DNA of 64,000 bases from Apostichopus japonicus (taxonomy: Eukaryota > Echinodermata > Holothuroidea > Aspidochirotida > Stichopodidae): the NCBI RefSeq assembly GCF_037975245.1, contig NC_092564.1, forward strand, positions 21,865,984-21,929,983, read 5' to 3'. The notes beneath the pieces were generated by a model. The model did not search any database. It saw nothing but the letters and a program-made list of their open reading frames with translations, and was not told the DNA's origin. Shown piece by piece: positions 58,026-64,000 of the stretch. Position 1 is the stretch's first letter. Each line of letters opens with the position of its first letter. The position numbers were made by a program, and so were the translations under genes.

Positions 58026-61000
58026 TGCAGTACCGATCAATCGAATGATACCCATCAATGGAATGTTCGACACCGATCAATCGAATGTGCGACACCGACC
58101 AAACTAATGTGCAATACCGATCAATCGAATGTGCGACACCGATCAATCGGATGTGCGACACCCATCAATCGAATGTTCGAATCCGATTAATCGAATGTTC
58201 GGCACCCATCAATCGAATGTGCGGCACCGATTAATCGAATGTGCGACACCGATCAATCGGGTGTGCGACACCCATCGAATTTCGACACCGATCATTCGAA
58301 TGTTCGGCACCTATCAATCGAATGTGCAGTACCGATCAATCGAATGTGCGACACCCATCAATCGAATGTTCGACACCGATCAATCAAATGTGCGACACCC
58401 ATCAATCGAATGTTCGACACCGATCATTCGAATGTTCGACACCGATCAATCGAATGTGCATTACCGATCAATCGAATGATACCCATCAATCGAATGTTAG
58501 ACACCGATAAATCGAATGTGCGAAACCCATCAATCGAATGTTCGACACAGATCATTCGAATGTTCGGCACCCATCAATCGAATGTGCGACATCGATAAAT
58601 CGAATGTGCGACACCCATCAATCAAATGACACCCATCAATCGAATGTTCGACACCGATCATTCGAATATTCGGCACCCATCAATCGAATGTTCGACACCG
58701 ATCAATCGAATGACACAGATCATTCGAAGGTTCGGCACCCATCAATCGAATGTTAGGCACCGATTAATCGAATGTGCGACACCGATCAATCGGATGTGCG
58801 ACACCCATCGAATGTTCGACACCCATCAATCGAATGACACCCATCAATCGAATGTTCGACACCGATCATTCGAATGTTCGGCACCCATCAATCGAATGTT
58901 CGACACCGATCAATCGAATGACACCCATCAATCGAATGTTCGACACAGATCATTCGAAGGTTCGGCACCCATCAATCGAATGTTCGACACCGATCAATCG
59001 AATGACACCCATCAATCGAATGTTCGACAGCTATCATTCGAATGTTCGGCACCAATCAATCGAATGTTCGACACCGATCAATCGAATGTGCGACACCGAC
59101 CAAACGAATGTGCAGTACCGATCAATCGAATGTTCGACACCGATCAATGTGCGACACCCATCAATCGAATGTTCGACACCGATCAATCGAATGTGCATTA
59201 TCGATCAATTGATTGTGCGACACCCATCAATCGAATGTTCGTCACCCATCAATCGAATGTTCGGCACCAATCAATCGAATGTTCGACACCGATCATTCGA
59301 ATGTTCGGTACCAATCAATCGAATGTGCGGCACCGATAAATCGAATGTGCCACACCGATCAATCGCGTGAGCGACACCCATCGAATTTCGACACCGATCA
59401 TTCGAATGTTCGGCACCTATCAATCGAATGTGCAGTACCGATCAATCGAATGTTCGACACCCATCAATCGAATGTTCGACACAGATCATTCGAATGTTCG
59501 GCACCCATCAATCGAATGTGCGACATCGATAAATCGAATGTGCGACACCCATCAATCAAATGACACCCATCAATCGAATGTTCGACACCGATCATTCGAA
59601 TATTCGGCACCCATCAATCGAATGTTCGACACCGATCAATCGAATGACACCCATCAATCGAATGTTCGACACCTATCATTCGAATGTTCGGCACCAATCA
59701 ATCGAATGTTCGACACCGATCAATCGAATGTGCGACACCGACCAAACGAATGTGCAGTACCGATCAATCGAATGTTCGACACCGATCAATGTGCGACACC
59801 CATCAATCGAATGTTCGAAACAGATCATTCGAATGTTCGGCACCCATCAATCGAATGTGCAGTACCGATCAATCGAATGTGCGACACCCATCACTCGAAT
59901 GTTCGATACAGATCATTCGAATGTTCGGCACCAATCAATCAAATGTTCGACATCGATCATTCGAATGTTCCGCACCCATCAATCGAATGTGCGACACAGA
60001 TCATTCGAATGTTCGGCACCAATCAATCAGATGTTCGACACCGATCAATCGAATGACACCAATCAATCGAATGTTAGACACAGATCATTCGAATGTTCGG
60101 CACCGATTAATCGAATGTGCGACACCGATCAATCGGATGTGCGACACCCATCGAATGTTCGACACCCATCAATCGAATGACACCCATCAATCGAATGTTC
60201 CACACCGATCATTCGAATGTTCGGCACCCATCAATCGAATGTTCGACACCGATCAATCGAATGACACCCATCAATCGAATGTTCGACACAGATCATTCGA
60301 AGGTTCGGCACCCATCAATCGAATGTTCGACACCGATCAATCGAATGACACCCATCAATCGAATGTTCGACAGCTATCATTCGAATGTTCGGCACCAATC
60401 AATCGAATGTTCGACACCGATCAATCGAATGTGCGACACCGACCAAACGAATGTGCAGTACCGATCAATCGAATGTTCGACACCGATCAATGTGCGACAC
60501 CCATCAATCGAATGTTCGACACCGATCAATCGAATGTGCATTATCGATCAATCGATTGTGCGACACCCATCAATCGAATGTTCGTCACCCATCAATCGAA
60601 TGTTCGGCACCAATCAATCGAATGTTCGACACCGATCATTCGAATGTTCGGTACCAATCAATCGAATGTGCGACACCGATAAATCGAATGTGCCACACCG
60701 ATCAATCGCGTGTGCGACACCCATCGAATTTCGACACCGATCATTCGAATGTTCGGCACCTATCAATCGAATGTGCAGTACCGATCAATCGAATGTTCGA
60801 CACCCATCAATCGAATGTTCGACACCGATCAATCAAATGTGCGACACCCATCAATCGAATGTTCGACACCGATCATTCGAATGTTCGACACCGATCAATC
60901 GAATGTTCGACACCGATCATTCGAATGTTCGACACCGATCAATCGAATGTGCGATACCCATCAATCGAATGTTCGACACCGGTCATTCGAATGTTCGGCA

Positions 61001-61428
61001 CCTATCAATCGAATGTGAGGCACCGATCATTCGAATGATCGGCACTGATCAATCAAATGTTCGACACCTATCATTTGAATGTTCGGCACCAATCAATCGA
61101 ATGTGCGACACCGATCAATCGTATGTGCGACACCGACCAAACGAATGTGCAGTACCGATCAATCGAATGTTCGACACCGATCAATCGAATGTGCACTACC
61201 AATCAATCGAATGTTCGGCACCCATCAATCGAATGTTCGACACCCATTAATCGAATGTTCGACACCGATCAATCGAATGATACTCATCAATCGAATGTTC
61301 GACACAGATCATTCAAATGTTCGGCACCAATCAATCGAATGTTCGACACCGATCATTCGAATGTTCGGCACCAATCAATCGAATGTTCGACACAGATCAT
61401 TCGAATGTTCGGCACCCATCAATCGAAT
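58026..61428 (+). repeat. Divergent subfamily with frequent short monomers
   Basis: The long blocks A to H cannot be followed here as continuous units. Eighteen-base GAATGACACC monomers are frequent, and a 17-base monomer GATCAATGTGCGAC (CGAAT missing) occurs near 59,144, 59,783 and 60,487. Local repeats are visible: 58,757-59,480 matches 60,100-60,823 at 1,343 bp, and 58,538-58,690 matches 59,472-59,624 at 934 bp. GATCATTCGAAGG near 58,720, 58,951 and 60,294 is a variant confined to this region. Confidence 0.8.
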
Positions 61429-64000
61429 GTGCAGTACCGATCAATCGAATGTTCTACACCCATCAATCGAATGTGCGACACCGATCAATCGAATGTTCTA
61501 CACCGATCATTTGAATGTTCGGCACCCATCAATCGAATGTTCGGCACCCATCAATCGAATGTTCGACACCGATCAATCGAATGTTCGGCACCAATCAATC
61601 GAATGTTTGGCACCCATCAATCAAATGTTCGACACCGATCATTAGAATGTTCGGCACCCATCAATCGAATGTTCGGCACCCATCAATCGAATGTTCGACA
61701 CCGATAAATCGAATGTGCGAAACCCATCAATCGAATGTTCGACACAGATCATTCGAATGTTCGGCACCCATCAATCGAATGTGCGACATCGATAAATCGA
61801 ATGTGCGACACCCATCAATCAAGTGACACCCATCAATCGAATGTTCGACACCGATCATTCGAATATTCGGCACCCATCAATCGAATGTTCGACACCGATC
61901 AATCGAATGACACCCATCAATCGAATGTTCGACACCTATCATTCGAATGTTCGGCACCAATCAATCGAATGTTTGACACCGATAAATCGAATGTGCGACA
62001 CCGACCAAACGAATGTGCAGTACCGATCAATCGAATGTTCGACACCGATCAATGTGCGACACCAATCAATCAAATGTTCGACATCGATCATTCGAATGTT
62101 CGGCACCCATCAATCGAATGTGCGACACAGATCATTCGAATGTTCGGCACCAATCAATCAGATGTTCGACACCGATCAATCGAATGACACCAATCAATCG
62201 AATGTTAGACACAGATCATTCGAATGTTCGGCACCGATTAATCGAATGTGCGACACCGATCAATCGGATGTGCGACACCCATCGAATGTTCGACACCCAT
62301 CAATCGAATGACACCCATCAATCGAATGTTCGACACCGATCATTCGAATGTTCGGCACCCATCAATCGAATGTTCGACACCGATCAATCGAATGACACCC
62401 ATCAATCGAATGTTCGACACAGATCATTCGAAGGTTCGGCACCCATCAATCGAATGTGCAGTACCGATCAATCGAATGTTCTACACCCATCAATCGAATG
62501 TGCGACACCGATCAATCGAATGTTCTACACCGATCATTTGAATGTTCGGCACCCATCAATCGAATGTTCGGCACCCATCAATCGAATGTTCGACACCGAT
62601 CAATCGAATGTTCGGCACCAATCAATCGAATGTTTGGCACCCATCAATCAAATGTTCGACACCGATCATTCGAATGTTCGGCACCCATCAATCGAATGTT
62701 CGGCACCCATCAATCGAATGTTCGACACCGATAAATCGAATGTGCGAAACCCATCAATCGAATGTTCGACACAGATCATTCGAATGTTCGGCACCCATCA
62801 ATCGAATGTGCGACATCGATAAATCGAATGTGCGACACCCATCAATCAAATGACACCCATCAATCGAATGTTCGACACCGATCATTCGAATATTCGGCAC
62901 CCATCAATCGAATGTTCGACACCGATCAATCGAATGACACCCATCAATCGAATGTTCGACACCTATCATTCGAATGTTCGGCACCAATCAATCGAATGTT
63001 CGACACCGATCAATCGAATGTGCGACACCGACCAAACGAATGTGCAGTACCGATCAATCGAATGTTCGACACCGATCAATGTGCGACACCCATCAATCGA
63101 ATGTTCGACACAGATCATTCGAATGTTCGGCACCCATCAATCGAATGTGCAGTACCGATCAATCGAATGTGCGACACCCATCAATCGAATGTTCGATACA
63201 GATCATTCGAATGTTCGGCACCAATCAATCCAATGTTCGACATCGATCATTCGAATGTTCGGCACCCATCAATCGAATGTGCGACACAGATCATTCGAAT
63301 GTTCGGCACCAATCAATCAGATGTTCGACACCGATCAATCGAATGACACCAATCAATCGAATGCTAGACACAGATCATTCGAATGTTCGGCACCGATTAA
63401 TCGAATGTGCGACACCGATCAATCGGATGTGCGACACCGATCGAATGTTCCACACCGATCAATCGAATGACACCCATCAATCGAATGTTCCACACCGATC
63501 ATTCGAATGTTCGGCACCCATCAATCGAATGTTCGACACCGATCAATCGAATGACACCCATCAATCGAATGTTCGACACAGATCATTCGAATGTTCGGAA
63601 CCCATCAATCGAATGTGCAGTACCGATCAATCGAATGTTCTACACCCATCAATCGAATGTGCGACACCGATCAATCGAATGTTCTACACCGATCATTTGA
63701 ATGTTCGGCACCCATCAATCGAATGTTCGGCACCCATCAATCGAATGTTCGACACCGATCAATCGAATGTTCGGCACCAATCAATCGAATGTTCGACACC
63801 GATCAATCGAATGTGCATTATCGATCAATCGATTGTGCGACACCCATCAATCGAATGTTCGTCACCCATCAATCGAATGTTCGGCACCAATCAATCGAAT
63901 GTTCGACACCGATCATTCGAATGTTCAGTACCAATCAATCGAATGTGCGGCACCGATAAATCGAATGTGCCACACCGATCAATCGGGTGTGCGACACACA
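61429..64000 (+). repeat. 1.03-1.16-kb higher-order unit, about 2.4 copies
   Basis: Units begin near 61,429, 62,456 and 63,615, spacings of 1,027 and 1,159 bp. Each starts with GTGCAGTACC followed by a TTCTACACCC monomer and a GATCATTTGAATG monomer. The first two contain the GATAAATC, GAATGACACC and 17-base GATCAATGTGCGAC pattern. The third is cut by the window end and already departs near 63,790 to follow 60,520-60,700. Confidence 0.8.

Larger units (their letters stand above)
1..64000 (+). repeat. 22-bp satellite DNA array filling the window
   Basis: Every line of the window is built from a 22-base monomer, core GAATGTTCGACACC followed by GATCAATC or CATCAATC, in head-to-tail order with no inverted run. 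About 2,900 monomers fit. Common classes differ at few sites: TTCGAC, TTCGGC or TGCGAC in the core; GATC, CATC, AATC or TATC at the linker start; and AATC or ATTC at its end. Eighteen-base short forms (GAATGATACC or GAATGACACC, and CATCGAATG in place of CATCAATCGAATG) recur. The monomer is about 45 percent GC and carries three CpG steps. No unique DNA, gene or mobile element interrupts it. Known biology of such arrays suggests eukaryotic heterochromatin, and a centromeric role is possible but unproven. The strand given is that of the GAATG core. Confidence 0.98.

Noticed and set aside
1-64000. CRISPR array with short direct repeats
   Set aside because: There are no unique spacers between repeats; the monomers abut directly, and no cas genes or leader are present.
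1-64000. Iteron-type plasmid replication origin with 22-base direct repeats
   Set aside because: Iteron arrays have a handful of copies next to a rep gene and an AT-rich region. Here there are thousands of copies and no gene.
1-64000. CENP-B box
   Set aside because: The minus strand reads TTCGATTGATCGG, resembling the box pattern TTCG, four bases, A, two bases, CGGG. The gap after A is one base short and the final G run is CGGT in most monomers, so the box is not matched.
1-64000. Telomeric or subtelomeric simple repeat
   Set aside because: The 22-base unit has no G-rich strand or TTAGGG-like motif, and no telomere repeat interrupts it.

Overview
The whole 64 kb window is one satellite DNA array. 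A 22-base monomer (core GAATGTTCGACACC plus an eight-base linker, usually GATCAATC or CATCAATC) repeats head to tail about 2,900 times, always in the same orientation. I found no gene, RNA gene, transposon, CRISPR array or unique sequence. An uninterrupted satellite of this size points to eukaryotic heterochromatin, such as a centromere, pericentromere, heterochromatic knob or sex chromosome. The sequence does not let me name a taxon. The monomer is rich in CpG, which is atypical of old, methylated vertebrate satellite.

The structure of interest is nested higher-order organisation, read from diagnostic variant monomers that recur at constant distances. Level 1 is the 22-base monomer, with 18-base short forms that lack four bases. 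Level 2 consists of local duplications of 194 to 700 bp. Level 3 comprises a 4.09 kb unit present three times almost without change (about 10,058-22,322), a 5.8 kb tandem pair (47,440-58,025) and a 1.03-1.16 kb unit near the right end (61,429-64,000). Level 4 is a block order, here called A-B-C-D-E-F-G/H, that recurs on a 17-22 kb scale. It starts near 700, 22,934 and 40,5xx-40,8xx.

Layout: 1-700 is a partial copy of block B and related monomers. 700-2,033 is block A. 2,034-4,380 is blocks B and C. Block D is missing here. 4,380-6,557 is E, 6,558-9,660 is F, and 9,661-10,057 is G. 10,058-22,322 holds the three 4.09 kb units. 22,323-22,933 is a join. The second round follows: A (22,934), B/C (24,340), D (26,479), E (30,197), F (33,179), G/H (36,371) and a locally reshuffled segment (38,941-40,831). 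The third round is A (40,832), B/C (41,986), D (44,131), and E/F twice (47,440 and 53,276). A more divergent subfamily fills 58,026-64,000.

Many long open frames exist on the plus strand, the longest 583 codons, but they are an arithmetic effect. The consensus monomer has no plus-strand stop, and 22 leaves remainder 1 on division by 3, so every frame reads the same cyclic peptide. I call no coding sequence. Coordinates of block edges are good to roughly one monomer. They come from reading the sequence and comparing marker spacings, not from a computed alignment.
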